A stretch of 64,000 nucleotides of DNA, taken from NCBI GenBank assembly GCA_018105865.1, contig CM030840.1, positions 14,170,294-14,234,293 on the forward strand. The letters are read 5' to 3'. Numbering within the stretch: the stretch's first letter is position 1; each line of letters begins with the position of its first letter. The stretch is from Metaphire vulgaris. Its lineage: Eukaryota > Annelida > Clitellata > Crassiclitellata > Megascolecidae. The notes under the pieces were generated by a model. That model saw only the letters and a program-made list of their open reading frames with translations, did not search any database and had not been told where the DNA came from. The position numbers and the translations under genes are program-made. Shown here piece after piece: positions 1 to 26,429 of the stretch.

Positions 1-255
1 TAGTTTTTTGAAGCAGTATGTTCCACGAATGCCAAAACTTAGAGAAGCTGACTTTAATTTTTATTTATGAAAGAAATACCCGTCTTATTAAGGATGGAGG
101 TAACCGAACCTAAATTTTATAATGGAAAAAGATAACACGAAACCAAGCTGTAGACTAAACATTTTGTTCTTGTATCTTCAGAGGCGTCAAAACTGTTTGA
201 GTTCGACTCGTCTTTGAATCAGAAGTCGTCTGTAGCGATGTCGATTGTTTTTCAG

Positions 256-13779
<13,524 letters not shown>

Positions 13780-14010
13780 GAGATTTTCAATGAGAACCAC
13801 TGAAGACCATTCTAAAGCGAAGCGCAACTTGCAAAAGCCACGTGTCCCATGCATTGTGTCGTGTTTAAAAGACTTTAATTTATCACTGTTGCAAACTGTA
13901 CTTAAGTAAAGCCGTTGATAAGTTAGTTAATTTTTGTTTTATTCAAGATTTACTAGAGTATAATTAATTTTAAAGAGATTTTACTTCAGCTGTAAATTGA
14001 TCCTGAAGCG
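13780..14010. other. 3' flank of the aGPCR gene
   Basis: AT-rich; no canonical AATAAA seen. Nothing else recognised. Confidence 0.4.
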
Positions 14011-14204
14011 TGCCTACCCCTGCAATACCGTCCGAATCAATTGCGCCCTTCATTACCGTCCCAATCAATACCGACCAACATTTGTTGGGCGGTATTGATT
14101 GGGACGCTATTAGTTCACTATTACCACTATTAAATCACTAATATTGGGACGCTATTAATTCATCCACTATTAATTCCGCCTATCATTACCGTCCATATAA
14201 TAAT

Positions 14205-14378
<174 letters not shown>

Positions 14379-14384
14379 TAATAA

Positions 14385-14645
14385 CAAGGTTTAAAGTGGT
14401 TCAGGAAGGTTTGCCCTGTGTGAGAACCACTGTTGTATCCTTCCAATCTAGTATCCTATAGTACTGAAGTTTATTTTGAAATCATGCACACTCATAGCCA
14501 TGACTATCTTCCCATCAAATTCATTCCATCTGTCCACAACTCTTGCACTAAGAAAGGCGCTGTTTGTGTCTCCCAGCCCGTTTCTTAAGCAGTTTCATGT
14601 TGTGTCCTCTTGTTCCATCATACTGCTTCATTGTAAAACCACATG
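14385..14645 (-). mobile_element. Non-LTR retrotransposon 3' fragment (family A)
   Basis: Minus strand encodes the AFLSARVVDRWNEFDGKIVM-like motif. The terminus GTGGTTCTCACACAGGGCA ... CCACTTTAAACC enters the adjacent (TTA)n tail. Confidence 0.82.
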
Positions 14646-15088
14646 ATACCATGTAAATATCTGTAAAGATCTATGTTACGAGCAATACCACGCAAGAAAG
14701 CGCATTTGTCTTGAGCGTCGTAGTCATGAGCCTGAAGACTGCACAGAGTTTCGTTGCGCGCGAACTGCCTGCCAACACACCGAATTGAAACTGAATAGAA
14801 ACTGAAATTATATTTAAATAGGTAACTGAAACTGAAGCTGAAATTATTTCCAAAACTGAAACTGAATAGAAACTAAAATTATTTCGAAAACCGAAATATC
14901 ACTGGTGCTAAGAGGTTCTGAGTTTTGGAGACTAAATGGAGATGTAAGAAGAAAACGAAAACTTCGGGCGGTAAGAAAGGGGCTCAATTAATAGTGGGCA
15001 CAATGGATTGGGGCGGCAATTATTGGGGCGGAATTGATGGGTCGGGAATGAAGGGGCGCAATTTATCTGGGCGGTAATGCATGGCAGC

Positions 15089-15706
15089 CAAATATTTGCA
15101 TGTTAATGCCTGGTAGAAAAATCTCTGGAATGTAGCACTGGTCAGTCGCTTTGTCTATCAAATCCTGTCCGATCTGATCCACAATGTTAGCACTTCTTTC
15201 AGATGATCCACGTCACGAATCATTTGTTGTGGTTGGGAGAATTTTACTGGTTATTCCGAAGTTATTCGAGCTAAAGAGGACACATTGAACATCGTTTGGA
15301 CTAAGACTACCTTCCGTTTTCTGTAGCAAACGCTTTAAGCGATTACGTGACGCATCGTATGTTAATGTTGTAACGACGCCAATTTCTGGTCTACCTGTTT
15401 GTTACTGTTTTGAGTGTTTTCATTCGCCATGTTTTTGAGCAATGTTAATTACCTCAGATTTTTCGAATTTTCAAGTAAATCGCCTCAACTTTCGTATTTT
15501 TATTTCCTTCGTACCTTAAATATTAAGAAAGTTGCATCGCTTGAAAATCGAACGGGATTTATTGGCACACCCTGTATGCTGGCAGTCGGATCTCCATTGA
15601 AGTTCCAAACGCCACAGTAAGCTAGTAACCTATATGATAATGTACGGCTGCAAATGACACGTTTTCAAACTAGGGCCTATATTTCCTTTTTCTGGCTGCC
15701 TTGCTG
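15089..15706. other. Intergenic, nothing firm
   Basis: A plus-strand frame 15414-15620 (68 codons, with LENRTGFIGTPCMLAVGS) ends next to CAG|TAAGCT. It lacks recognisable motifs and a credible splice context, so it is left uncalled. Confidence 0.4.
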
Positions 15707-15903
15707 CGGTGGCGTCTCCAGGATTTGGCAAGTAGGGAGCCGTTGTTGGGGTGGCAACTTCTAAGCATGAGGTCAACCATTTGTTGACAGGTATGTAGTG
15801 ATAAGTATAGGGTGACTAGGGTCCCAACAGAGGGGCCTCTGGGAGACCAGGCATTCAATAGAGGCTCTGCCTCACCCCGGGGTCCCATGTGGAGCCGCCA
15901 CTG
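15707..15903 (-). mobile_element. MITE, CAGTGGCGGCTCCA family
   Basis: Ends CGGTGGCGTCTCCAGGAT and CATGTGGAGCCGCCACTG. Flanks CCTTGCTG (15699-15706) and CTTTGCTG (15904-15911), 7/8 match. Same family as 43324, 48930 and 57936. Confidence 0.88.
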
Positions 15904-16808
15904 CTTTGCTGCGATCGTCTTAATTTTAATTACACAGAACGAGAATTCAAACTGGTGCATATTTCTGTCCAACTCCTTCCTCCATTAGGCATTCAAATTG
16001 CGAAAAATTTATCCTAGTTTCCGCAAGAAGTATCCGGCAGAGCAGTATCGTAGCCACAGGGGACACGGGGGGGGGCGGAGTGAGGCGAGTCCCCTAATTC
16101 TGGCCGGGACCAGTAGTGGGATTTGCTCAAAGCCGTTAAGAAATTAGGGGAGGGTAGCTGGTGGCATGATCGAAGAAAATACGCGAATGTGCCACTACTT
16201 TTTTTTCGCTCGTAGAGTCTATAACGGGCCCCGCTGGTTAAAACGGGCAGCATTTACAGCCATATCTAGCATAATATTTTACTTCAATGTTCTATTTTAG
16301 GAACAGCTTACCTAATGAATATTAATGACTTGTCGGTCAGCGGTATAAGCGAATAGACGAGAAAGTTCACACTCACTGTAATTTCTTAAAATATTAGTCG
16401 TAGGTTTGGTTAGCCGGTATAGCGATAATAAGAGCCATATCCTTGCAAGTTTGGTTTTATTTTAAACGTTGATTTTATTTGTTTATTTGTGATAGTTTGA
16501 TTTCAGTTCGGTTTTAATCGCACCGTGCCTGCAACGGTTTTTTTGAAAGAGGAGTGGTCGTTTAAAACGGGCCCCAGGGGCCCATTTTGCACGTCCCCAA
16601 GGCTGGTACGTTGTGTGTGTAATAAATGGTATCATGATCCTTGTGCTGAGGCAAATGGAATTATAGATGACGATGACAATTTTACGTGTAGGGTCTGCTG
16701 CAAATAAACAATGATGATTGGGACTTTTCAATATTGACATTGATTCTGGAAATAGACTATGTTTAAGTTTATTTACGGGTTTCTCTGCCTACTGTATACT
16801 GGACCTAT

Positions 16809-16988
16809 CATTAGCGTCGCCAGAAATGGAGGCAACTGCCCACCCCCCCACCTCCCCCAGACCACCTACCAGATTCGGATTCGCGCAAATCCGGTGAGAA
16901 AGTTTTTTGTGAAGGGGAGGGGGTAAGAAATCTGACACGCCAGACCCCCTTTTGCCCCCAAACAAAAAAATTCCTGGCGACGCCACTG
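16809..16988. mobile_element. MITE with exact 8-bp TSD
   Basis: Starts CATTAGCGTCGCCAGAAAT, ends ATTCCTGGCGACGCCACTG. Target duplication GGACCTAT is exact (16801-16808, 16989-16996). Confidence 0.92.
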
Positions 16989-17436
16989 GGACCTATTTAG
17001 CTTAAACAGGCCTATTAGGCTTCTTTATAGCCCAATAGCAATTATTTGATGTTTTTATTACTGTTTGTTTGTGAGATCTAGTTTCTTAGAAAGGTAGACC
17101 AATTAGAGCCCTAGGGGCCCATTTTGCACATACTAGTAGGCTAAAACGGGCCTTTTCATAGGTCCTTTTCAATCATCAGTTACTCTATTACAAGTTCCAA
17201 AAAACGTTAAACTGTGATTCTGCTTTATAGAAAAATGATTTTAGTATACAACTGTTGCAGCATTTTTGTTCATTTAATTGATTTCTGCTAGATATTAATG
17301 AAATACTCTTAAGGGGCCCGTTTTAGACTACTTTCCCCTACACCTTGCTTTGCTCAAATGTCGATGTGCCACCGTGCACCCTCCTGTTCCAGAGTCCTGG
17401 CTGCGCCACTGCTTCTCAGTGTGCCATCTCCTGATG

Positions 17437-17647
17437 CATGGGCGCCCGCAGAAATTTTTCCAGGAGGGGCAAAACACAATGGTCGCAGTTACATCACATA
17501 AATTTTTCCAGGAGGGGCAAAACACATGTTAACACAATGGTCACGATTAATATTTTAGGAAGTTTTTCAAATTTCAATGTGAAATATTGGTATTTGCATT
17601 TTCCAGGGGGCATGTGCCCCTCCTGCCCCAATGTGCAGGCGCCCATA
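17437..17647. mobile_element. MITE with exact 8-bp TSD, relative of the splice-donor MITE
   Basis: Starts CATGGGCGCCCGCAGAAAT, ends GTGCAGGCGCCCATA. Target duplication TCCTGATG exact (17429-17436, 17648-17655). An internal segment (AAATTTTTCCAGGAGGGGC) is tandemly repeated at about 17453 and 17502. Confidence 0.9.
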
Positions 17648-18050
17648 TCCTGATGTCACATGCACTTTAAAATGGCGCCGCAAATGTATCTGAGCCAATT
17701 CAGTGTGAAATTCTGATATTTGATCGACCATAACTTTCATAATAACGTACAGTCCACGTTGGCTTCGATGTAAAAATTGCAGTCATAAATCGTGCTCGTT
17801 CTAATTGGTAGGGAGGATCTCCAGGCCTTCGAGTCAGTCAGAAAGCGAATAATTTCATTAGGACAAAGCTGGGTTTCACAGCGACATCTAGTAGACACCC
17901 AGCTGTGCATAATAGAAGGCGCGAAACCGCTTAGCAGACGTTCTACTGGCGTTGAGTTCATTGGTCCACTTTTACCAGTTACAATAGTATGAAGAATCTG
18001 ATGATGCCATACTTCTGCTGGCTTATCTTCTCACAAAACTTAGGCGAAGG

Positions 18051-18389
18051 CAGGGGCCTAGCGACGGGCGGTATATCGGTATATATACCCCCAAAATAAG
18101 TCTACCTTAAAGTTTTCTATGTGGTTTATATGTGGTTTATATGGTTAGATGGATAGATAACATTGCGACATGGACTAATATGAAAGGTGCTCCACTAATG
18201 GAAGCAGCTAAAAAAGGGAGCAGTGGAGAATTATTGTTCAGCGTTGCAGCCAACCTTCGCAAAGCGAAGACGGCTTCATGACATGACATGACATTATATG
18301 GTTTATGACTTTATGTGGTTTATAGTTAACTGTTATACCCCCTCCAAATATTTATACCTCCCCAAATGAAATTCCTGGCTACGCCCCTG
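18051..18389. mobile_element. MITE with 7/8 TSD, enclosing a LINE fragment
   Basis: Starts CAGGGGCCTAGCGACGGGC, ends TTCCTGGCTACGCCCCTG. Flanks GGCGAAGG (18043-18050) and GGTGAAGG (18390-18397). LINE fragment at 18145-18300 nested inside. Confidence 0.85.
18145..18300 (+). mobile_element. Non-LTR retrotransposon C-terminal fragment
   Basis: Plus frame reads WIDNIATWTNMKGAPLMEAA, a decayed 'RW.DNI..WT....EA' LINE end, with an ACATG repeat tail. Confidence 0.7.
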
Positions 18390-18977
18390 GGTGAAGGCTA
18401 TTCTTTTCGTTAGCCGCATATTAAAAGAGGGGCAGCACAGTGCACACTTACTTTGATAGATAGTTGTCTGGTAAAATTTGAGATTTTCATGGCATCGGTT
18501 TTGCGTAGGCGTAACCGTCTTCGTAACGGTGTTTGAAAACCAGACCAATGGGGACATTTTAAAATAGTATTTTATCATGCCAATTAGCTGGTTAATTAAG
18601 TTAACGACAGCACAATGAGACCCCTCTCTTTCTATGCATAGAGTGGACCAGTGGGTTGGAGGCGGTGGAGGGGGGTGAGTCGGTAAGCAGTGATTAGAAA
18701 ATTCTCCTCTACCTTCCTCTGTACGAAGAATACCACACTGATCGTTTCTTGAAAATCGACCCCCATCTTTAATCTACAGAGAGCGTTTTTGTTATATTCC
18801 ATCCCACTGGGGGATCACATTCTAAAGTGCCTGAGTGAGTCGAGACCCTTTGGTCAGGTTCGCAGCGATAATAAAACCACGCCACTTGTTTCGAACGATA
18901 ACAACCGAGTCGCATTCCAATGACTGGTTCCTGAATCCTGGATCGTTGTGTCCCACGCAATACGAGACCTCAGCTGC

Positions 18978-19028
<51 letters not shown>

Positions 19029-19050
19029 TGCTGCTTCTGCTGCTGCTGCT
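18978..19050. repeat. (GCC)n then (GCT)n array
   Basis: About 17 pure GCC units followed by GCT units. Reads as poly-Ala or poly-Gly on the two strands; no gene context seen. Confidence 0.95.
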
Positions 19051-19669
19051 GTTCTCATGTAGGCCTACCACTGTACACGTGACACTCTCCGTCATGCAGC
19101 AGACAGACGGAGGAAGAATATTATCGTTCGAGTGACATCTGGCACGCCGCTCGGGTCTGGCAGACATCGATAAAAATAAGCACGAAAAATATTTCCTACT
19201 TTATTCCACGGAATGACACGCAGTTATTATCGGCGCAACAGGATTTCTTTTGGACGCGTTTGTCGCCTTTCTGTCTGGAAGTCTTAATTACTGCAGCGGA
19301 GAATTATTTGTTTCAAAATTACTTAATTGCGCGGTGTTGCCACTTTGGGATAATTGGGGATAATTGAGTCGTGGTCCGTTAATTGATTGATGAGGTTCAC
19401 CTTTGACCCGAAGGGCACCTGCCGATGCGCATCGAAAATTTTACGACGTCTCCCTCTTGTCAATGGACCCAGCGAGCTATGTATAGGCAAGTGGAATGCT
19501 GCCTTTAGAACAGAGAATAGCCTAATTGCGTTCAAAACTGGTCTCCTGGTTTTTTTAAAATACTCCAGTCCCGTCAGCCAACCTCGACATTTAAAATCTA
19601 TGTTAAACCATCCGAATCATTGCCATTCGACGAGGTATCTTGATGATTCATTGTCAAATATATAGGGTC

Positions 19670-19940
19670 TACCTAGAATTAACAGGGAAATTGGTAAGAG
19701 AGCTTTTTCTATTTCTGGGCCAAAAATCTGGAACTCTCTCCCTCTGGCTGCCAGATCTTCCAATAAGCTGAGTATTTTCAGATCTAGGCTTAAAATACAT
19801 CTCTTCCAAATAGTATTTCCTCCATAGTCTGTCTTGCTGTTTCCCTCTGACTGATCTCTAGAATGACCTGGTCTTTTGCGGATGAATTTGAATTGCCATC
19901 AATTGATACCCTTGTGCATTATAAATAGTGCTATAGAAGT

Positions 19941-19995
<55 letters not shown>
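19670..19995 (+). mobile_element. CR1/L2-like LINE 3' fragment with (TTA)n tail (family C)
   Basis: The frame reads IGKRAFSISGPKIWNSLPLA and FRSRLKIHLFQ, the classic C-terminus of CR1/L2-type ORF2. The untranslated end contains CATCAATTGATACC and GCTATAGAAGTG, then (TTA)n to about 19995. Relatives at 40165 (+) and 53120/55107 (-). Confidence 0.88.
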
Positions 19996-20371
19996 ACTCT
20001 CGTGGCTTTATATAGCACTTTAATTCGAACGTAGTACAGTAGTGTAGTAGCTACCTAATACCTATTCTTATGCGTTTAGTCTCTCTTGAAATAGCACGAG
20101 GCTAATAATAATAATAGGTTAACCGATTAATAGGCTAACGACATTTGTGCATTCAAAAGGCTTTGGGGGATTTAAAAATATCCTATCACATCGGAGAAAA
20201 CAATACAGTTCTAATTCACTACGCTGTAAATATTTTTCAAAAACGCCTTAATTTAGAAACAGTGCTGATGAATGCTGGCAGCTACAGTCTACTCATAAGA
20301 TTAAACTTGGATGAAAAGGTGTGGGTCCAACCCACATATACCTTCTCCTTCCCAGTCTAACTTCTCAGAGG

Positions 20372-20760
20372 CTAACGACCTGAATGCAATAGACATGTGG
20401 TGATGTTTGTCTGTTCAGCTATATGTATCCTTTTGCTTGTGTTGCATTCCATTCGCAGTACTATGCATGTATATCTCACGAATACTTGCCTAAATAAAAC
20501 GGTCATTATCATTTTTCCGCCCCTAGACTGGACTGAGCAGTAGCTCAGCCGCTGCCAGAACATGGAGCAGTCCACCGCTCCTTCTATTATCACCCGGGCA
20601 CCGTTGTGGCGTTTGTCTCCACAGGGCGACTTAAAACTGCACTTAATTCCCCCTCTCTGTCCCTCGGCTGCCCTTTCATGTGGTGGCTGCAATTTCTCCA
20701 ATTTATCAGGCATCCTACGAGTGCCTAGTACCATATATGCTGATCAAACAAATAATTTTC
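20372..20760 (-). other. Open minus-strand frame of 120 codons, unrecognised
   Basis: Reads LQPPHERAAEGQRGGIKCSF and KRHNGARVIIEGAVDCS. It lies next to a (GAT)n array at 20785, as retroelement ends in this window do. Probably a repeat; no family motif. Confidence 0.3.
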
Positions 20761-20784
20761 TGATAATGCTGTTGATAATGGTAA

Positions 20785-20823
20785 TGATGGCGGTGATGAT
20801 GATGATGATGATGATGATGGCGG

Positions 20824-20854
<31 letters not shown>

Positions 20855-21032
20855 AAAAATGACAATGACGACGACGACGATGATGTCAATATGTCAACTT
20901 ATATAGAGCTACAGTAAAGGCACGCTTAGCGAAGATGATGATGACGATGATAGATGATGGTGGTGATGGTGATGATGATCATGATGATAATGATGGTGAT
21001 GATGATGATTATGATGATTATGATGATGGTGA
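20785..21032. repeat. (GAT)n interrupted array
   Basis: Two long runs of GAT/ATG, with GGC and ACG variants, separated by about 80 bp. Confidence 0.93.
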
Positions 21033-21512
21033 ATCATCCGTCAAGGGGTAAGATTGCAAGGCGTTTAGTGATAGCCATGGCATAGAGGAAAATACCTATT
21101 TCCAGCGTATATAGTCAAAGGCAAAGCACTCGGTTTGTGTCTTCGTCGGAACTTGCCAAGAATTCCAGAATTTTAGATCGTCAACGGAAAATAATTATGC
21201 TCACTCGACTAATTCGTTACGTTACGTCGCAGCGGCGTTGCAAGGGTTCCGGAATAATGGGGGGAGGGCACGTCGACATTTTCTGGTTAAAAGGGTCTTC
21301 AAGGAGTTGTCCCAAAATTTCTCTCTCAAAGGATTTGTGCAAACCCCACGACGACCGGTCACAGCCAGAATAGGGGGGCCCACCTCCCCGCCCCTCTTCG
21401 TGGCATAGGCCAATGTTAAGTCGCAAAGAAAGCCGCTCGTGTATTGAACATCCGATGTCAGAATGCTTTCGTATGTTAAAAACGGTATTTTGCAAGGGCT
21501 CGTGTTACTAGA

Positions 21513-21797
21513 CAGTGGCGTAGCGAGGGGCAATGGGGGCGAACTGTCCCGGGCGGCACTTGCTCTAGGGGCGGCATTTCGAGATTTTTTAAATTTATTT
21601 TTCTTGTCAGGAATTTTGGGAAAGTTGATAAGGTTTTTTGCTTGTCGGGAATTTTTGGGAAGTTGATAACGTTTTTTGCTGGTCAAAAATTTCAGAAAGT
21701 CTAGAACTTTTTTCTTGTCACCTTTTTTGGTTGCCAGATTTTTTCGGAGGCGGAACTTTTTTCGCCCCGGGCGGCACTTTGCCTCGCTACGCCACTG
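21513..21797. mobile_element. hAT-like MITE (CAGTGGCGTAGCGAGG ends)
   Basis: Left CAGTGGCGTAGCGAGG and right CCTCGCTACGCCACTG form a perfect 16-bp inverted pair. Flanks TTACTAGA and ATACTAGC match at 6/8. Three internal copies of 'TTTTTTGCTTGTCGG'-like motif. Confidence 0.88.
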
Positions 21798-22004
21798 ATA
21801 CTAGCAAAGCGAGTCTTCACACCAGGTTTGATAGTTACGCAAGAATAATTAATCAAGTCCAACGATGATAATTATCTTAGGATGCAACTTTATGACAAGT
21901 CTAACATCACATGTACACTGTATATTATCTATCGACGACTCTCCAATTCTGTGAGCAACCGATCAGGTTATAGAGTCAGGTGAGAGGCAGACAGAGAGAG
22001 ACAG

Positions 22005-22006
22005 AA

Positions 22007-22056
<50 letters not shown>
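22005..22056. repeat. (AG)n array
   Basis: Pure GA dinucleotide run within a purine-rich tract. Confidence 0.96.
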
Positions 22057-22059
<3 letters not shown>

Positions 22060-22649
22060 AAGAGTGGAAATCGGTGACAGTAAGTGCTTATGAAAATGAA
22101 AATAAGCGCTTATAGTGACTGCACGGCGCAATAGCGCTAACTGCGGGATATTTATTCGCAAAACTCAAATAAGATCGGCGGATGCTAAGAGCACTGATAA
22201 CGCGTTTCTCCTAGACGTTTGGCTATCGAAATCCTTCCCCGACAACGCCCTGGCGCTAGAAGGCTTAAAACTAACCAGATGGTTTCTATACTGTATAGGC
22301 CTATAAATCTTCAAACGCTTAATGTCGCGAGGGAAACGCTAATTTTTATCTAAAGGTCTGTCTCGAAGTCAAACAAATCAGATGGTTGTGCAATGTGCAT
22401 TATAACGGTCGAACTTTCTGGAATGGCTCGTATGGCCATAGACAAATTTTTAACGATAGACAGCGATCGTGGGGATGTCGGGGGGTGTCAGGAAACGCCC
22501 AGGTTTGAGCCAAGGGGTGTCCAATAGCTGCTGGACACCCTCACATAATCGCCGCGATTTTAGCATCTTCAAGAGTTGCCTCAAGTTTGGCTGTTAGAAA
22601 CAAATTCTGTGAAGCTATACAGTATAGTAAGCTAAGCAGCAGTCTAAAA

Positions 22650-23040
22650 CAGGGCCGTCGAGAGAAAATACGGGCCGGGGGACAAATTATTGATTCCGGA
22701 CCTCTCGTTTCAAAATATTGACAAACAGAAAAAGATCGTCTCATGTTAATAAATGCTGACAAGCAAAAAAGTCGTCACTTCTTTTTTACCCGCCGCCTCA
22801 TAGATATACTGACCTTTGCCCGGCCGACAAACCACTTTGTCTATAGCTATCTCAAGAAAGATTAAGCGCATAAGAATAGGCAGCTACTACAGTACTACTT
22901 TCCAGGGCGCTGTATAAGTTTACGAGATTTCACTTCCTTACTTTTACATTGAAATAATTTTATCTGGTCAGCGCGGGCCCTTAGTTTATCGCCGGGCCCG
23001 GATAAAAATGTACCCCCTGTCCCCCCTCTCGTCGGTCCTG
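22650..23040. mobile_element. MITE-like element enclosing a LINE 3' end
   Basis: Ends CAGGGCCGTCGAGAG and CTCTCGTCGGTCCTG are inverted. Flanks are only weakly similar. At 22805-22950 it holds the LINE terminus CTATAGCTATCTCAAGAAAG ... GGCGCTGTATAAGTTTACG (family D). Confidence 0.7.
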
Positions 23041-23045
23041 AGTTC

Positions 23046-23262
23046 AAATATACCTAGGAGCACAAATCACGAGCGATGAAAGATGCGACGAAGAATTCAG
23101 AAAAAGAATTGACATTGCCAAGTCAGCATTTAGCAAACTTACGAAAATTCTGAAAGCCCAACATATAACAATGCCAACTAGAATTAAATCAATTAATCTG
23201 CTGAAATCTTATGTGTGGCCAATACTGCTATGTGGCTGCGAAAACTCGCTGCAACTGAAATA
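23046..23262 (+). mobile_element. Non-LTR retrotransposon RT C-terminal fragment, left part
   Basis: The frame reads YLGAQITSDERCDEEFRKRI, then ILKAQHITMPTRIKSINLLK and VWPILLCGCE. This matches the segment following the RT fingers in LINE ORF2. It appears to resume at 24325-24440 (TEDIRKWRSMIADTVN), split by a roughly 1-kb insertion. Confidence 0.8.
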
Positions 23263-23433
23263 TGGTTTCTTAGAACAGGGTTTCCCAAACTGATTTCTGG
23301 AACCGCGAGAACGTTCCGCGACCCTAATCGTACATGTAATATTTTTAAAATGTCTGGCGAACGTTAAAAAAGAATCTTCTGAGTTTTGAATAAATGGCAA
23401 AACAAAAGTTCTGATTCAATTCGAATGAAAACT

Positions 23434-24052
23434 GAAATGTCTACAAAAAAAACCCCAGGTTTTGATTTCTTAAAAGTTCCTAAATATATTTTTATCAAAA
23501 TTGAACTTATGGGTTTCCTGCCAAATCTCATTTGCATGGGTGAGATATCAAAGTCAAACTTCGATTTTTACTACTCAGTCGCAGCACGGCAGGCCTAAAT
23601 ATTTATAGCTTCAAATACAATTTGGCTTCATGTCAATTTTGTGGTATTAGTAGCAGTTATTGTTGTTGTTCCAGTAGTAGTAAACGTCGAATGCAATTTT
23701 GTAGACATGTTTTTAAACTCAATATAACAATAAAGTTTTTTAAACTTTCAAAATGGGTAAAATAAATGATAACATGCAAATTCAGGCCATTTTTGCAATT
23801 AGGGTTATGGTTAGGGTTAGGGTTTGTTAGATAACCATCTTGAACAATTGTGATTTAAGTTGAAATTTCTGGACCATCAATTAAATTTTGTCGGTTGATT
23901 CAGTTTGACTTTGATATCACACAAAATGGCCATCTTACAAGTAAATGAGATGAAAATTGGCAAAGGTGGAAAATATGTGCTGTGAAAAATTTTGATACAA
24001 ATATATTTAGAAGTTTTAAGAAAACATTTTTCATAGACACCCTGTATATTAG
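23434..24052. mobile_element. Foldback element with telomere-like core (D)
   Basis: Left arm motifs TTTCTTAAAAGTTCCTAAAT, GCCAAATCTCATTTG and ATATCAAAGTCAAACTT recur inverted on the right as AGTTTGACTTTGATATCA, AAATGAGATGAAAATTGGC and AGAAGTTTTAAGAAAAC. The centre (23801-23830) is degenerate TTAGGG. It sits inside the split LINE. Exact ends not resolved. Confidence 0.75.
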
Positions 24053-24562
24053 GCAGAATTATTTATATTTTGCCAAAAATAGGACAAATTGAGATAAATA
24101 AAATTTTTAAATTTCTTGAAAATTATCTTTTTAAGATTTTGCCAGGAACATACCATGGTTACGCGTCTTATAAATCCTATGAGTATGACAAAATCGCTTA
24201 ACCGCCAGGTATATATGCTTCATCAATAGATATTTTCTATTGTTAGTGGAGATTCAGAGCAAAATGGCCAGAATACGCTTTTCTTGCGTTATTGCGAAAT
24301 CAGATTAATTTTTAAAAATACTATAGGGAAGAAACTACGGAACAATTGATATCATCCATGTAACAGAAGACATACGGAAATGGAGGTCCATGATCGCCGA
24401 CACAGTCAACCTGCAGGGCACCTATAGAAGAAGTCGATCGAACAGCGCTTGAGATAGTCTATCTGGTCCATTGTATGAAAATGTTTTATAGACAACAAAA
24501 ACACAATTTATAATCAATTCGGCATGTGACTTAGCCAACTGAAGGTCTATTGAACGGTATAG

Positions 24563-24777
24563 GTATGTAAAAACTTTCAGGGAATTTAAGAAATTCCTCG
24601 ATAATACCGATATTTTTGCTTGTCCCCATCTTCATTGCTTCAAACCGTGTAAGAATAATTATAATCAATGTTGGGCGCCCCGCGACTTTCTAAAGGAACA
24701 TTTATCTCAGTACAAAATGTCCCCTCTGCTCTCCCTCCCAGACATCCCATCCCCTCCTGACTCTGCTCCCCCTTGTT
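24563..24777 (+). other. Unrecognised open segment ending in a stop
   Basis: After ACTTTCAG the frame runs EFKKFLDNTDIFACPHLHC, PCKNNYNQCWAPRDFLKEHL, a Pro/Ser-rich stretch and a TAG. Protein-like composition with four Cys; no family recognised. Could be a retroelement 3' end. Confidence 0.3.
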
Positions 24778-25205
24778 AGCGGGGGTTCGGGAGTATAACC
24801 CTCGGAGAAATGTTGAAACTACATATGCTCGTAGGTGAGTTTTACCGTATCTTGAACGGAAGGATTACGCGCCGATGGGGCCATGGATTCATTCGGTCAA
24901 AGGTCAAACTGCTTTTTTAAACATGTGTTTAGTTCATTCTGGTGCATAGACGACTAACAAACAACTGATTTATTGCAAGGTTACCTATGATGGCATGAGA
25001 GTACGACACTGTTAGAAAGTGTTGCTCATTTTATTAATCAATCAATCTATCTATCAAGCACACTGCACACTGTCATTTTGACACTACACATTTTCAATTA
25101 ATCGCTGCACATTTTGTGTTACCACCGCACGTTAAAAAAGGCCCTGCGATCAACAGCATTCGAAATAGGGTAACCTCCCACCCATTTCATACTACACACT
25201 AGTAG

Positions 25206-25484
25206 AGCCGTAGCTAGAGTATTTGGCGCCCGGGACGAGGTAAAATTGTTTCGCCACCAACAGTCTTTAGAAACTGAAAAATTGACGCTGCCCATTTTTT
25301 GCCTATCAGACTTTTCACGACGTTGGAGAGGGGGTAAAGTAGTGCAGTTAGCGGGCGCTGACCTTTTTGCTTGTCATACTGGCATTGCATTCGATGGACG
25401 TTTAACTTGCTACAACCCCGTCCCCTCCCAAGACGGCGCCTGGGGCAGCCTGCCCCTGCCCCCATCTAGCTACGGCTCTGTATA
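25206..25484. mobile_element. MITE-like element (AGAGCCGTAGCTAGA ends)
   Basis: AGAGCCGTAGCTAGA and TCTAGCTACGGCTCT are perfectly inverted. Contains CCTTTTTGCTTGTCA near 25360. Target duplication unclear. Confidence 0.75.
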
Positions 25485-26205
25485 CTATAGCCAATGACAG
25501 TACAGAACGAGGGACATCAACAAAATGAAAGTCCTGCCGAATGTGGAATGGTAAGTCAGTCGAGGGATGACCCGCGTCTTAAGATATCTGGTTCCTTGTA
25601 CAGTATATATGACGGGCTTTGATTTATTTCCAAAATGCACTAAAACTCACTTACTGACTACTAAAGCTGTAAAATATTTGCGGAGGCACCGACCACCGTT
25701 AAAAGGAAACGAGGTGAAATGGCCCATCTCATGGGAAGTCTGGACAATGGATAACCCAAGTTTTGTGACAGGTCGCCGCCTATTTTTGAACACTCAACCA
25801 TTGGTGTAGCCGTATGGGGGGAGGGCACAGAGGGAGTTGAGTTAACCCAGGGTTATTTCTAGGAATCTGAATTTGGGGGTGTAGGCATTTTCTGGGGGTC
25901 ACCTGCCGAGAAAGTCTGACAAGCAAGAAAGGGTCATCCCTGGTTCAAATTGGGGGGCGTCGGTCTCAGATTGGGGGTGTTGGGGGTGTTAGGGGGTGTA
26001 AAAATATCCCTCCCCCAATTGCAGAACCCTGGCCAAGCCACTGCGCTCAACCAGTTTCTTTAACGGAAAACATGTGTGCCACCCCAAAATCCGACTGACC
26101 CGCTTATTCGGTCGCCTTCCACTGCGTCGACGGTCTGACTAGCACTCATGATCACGTAAATTACCTGGAGAGAATGAATGAAACCTAATATCCCACCACG
26201 ATACT
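25485..26205. other. Intergenic, MITE remnants
   Basis: Contains TCTGACAAGCAAGAAAGG and GGGGTGTTGGGGGTG tracts like those in other MITEs (39290, 53480), ending GGCCAAGCCACTGCG. No gene. Confidence 0.5.
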
Positions 26206-26207
26206 GT

Positions 26208-26353
<146 letters not shown>

Positions 26354-26429
26354 TTGGTAGCAATCGAGCTGCTCAGCTGTCATGACTGCAATCCTAGCTT
26401 GTGGCTCATATCGGACCTCTAGAAGCCCC

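Noticed and set aside
15414..15620. 68-codon plus-strand frame as an orphan gene
   Set aside because: No signal peptide, domain, promoter or matching exon; short enough to be chance in AT-rich DNA.
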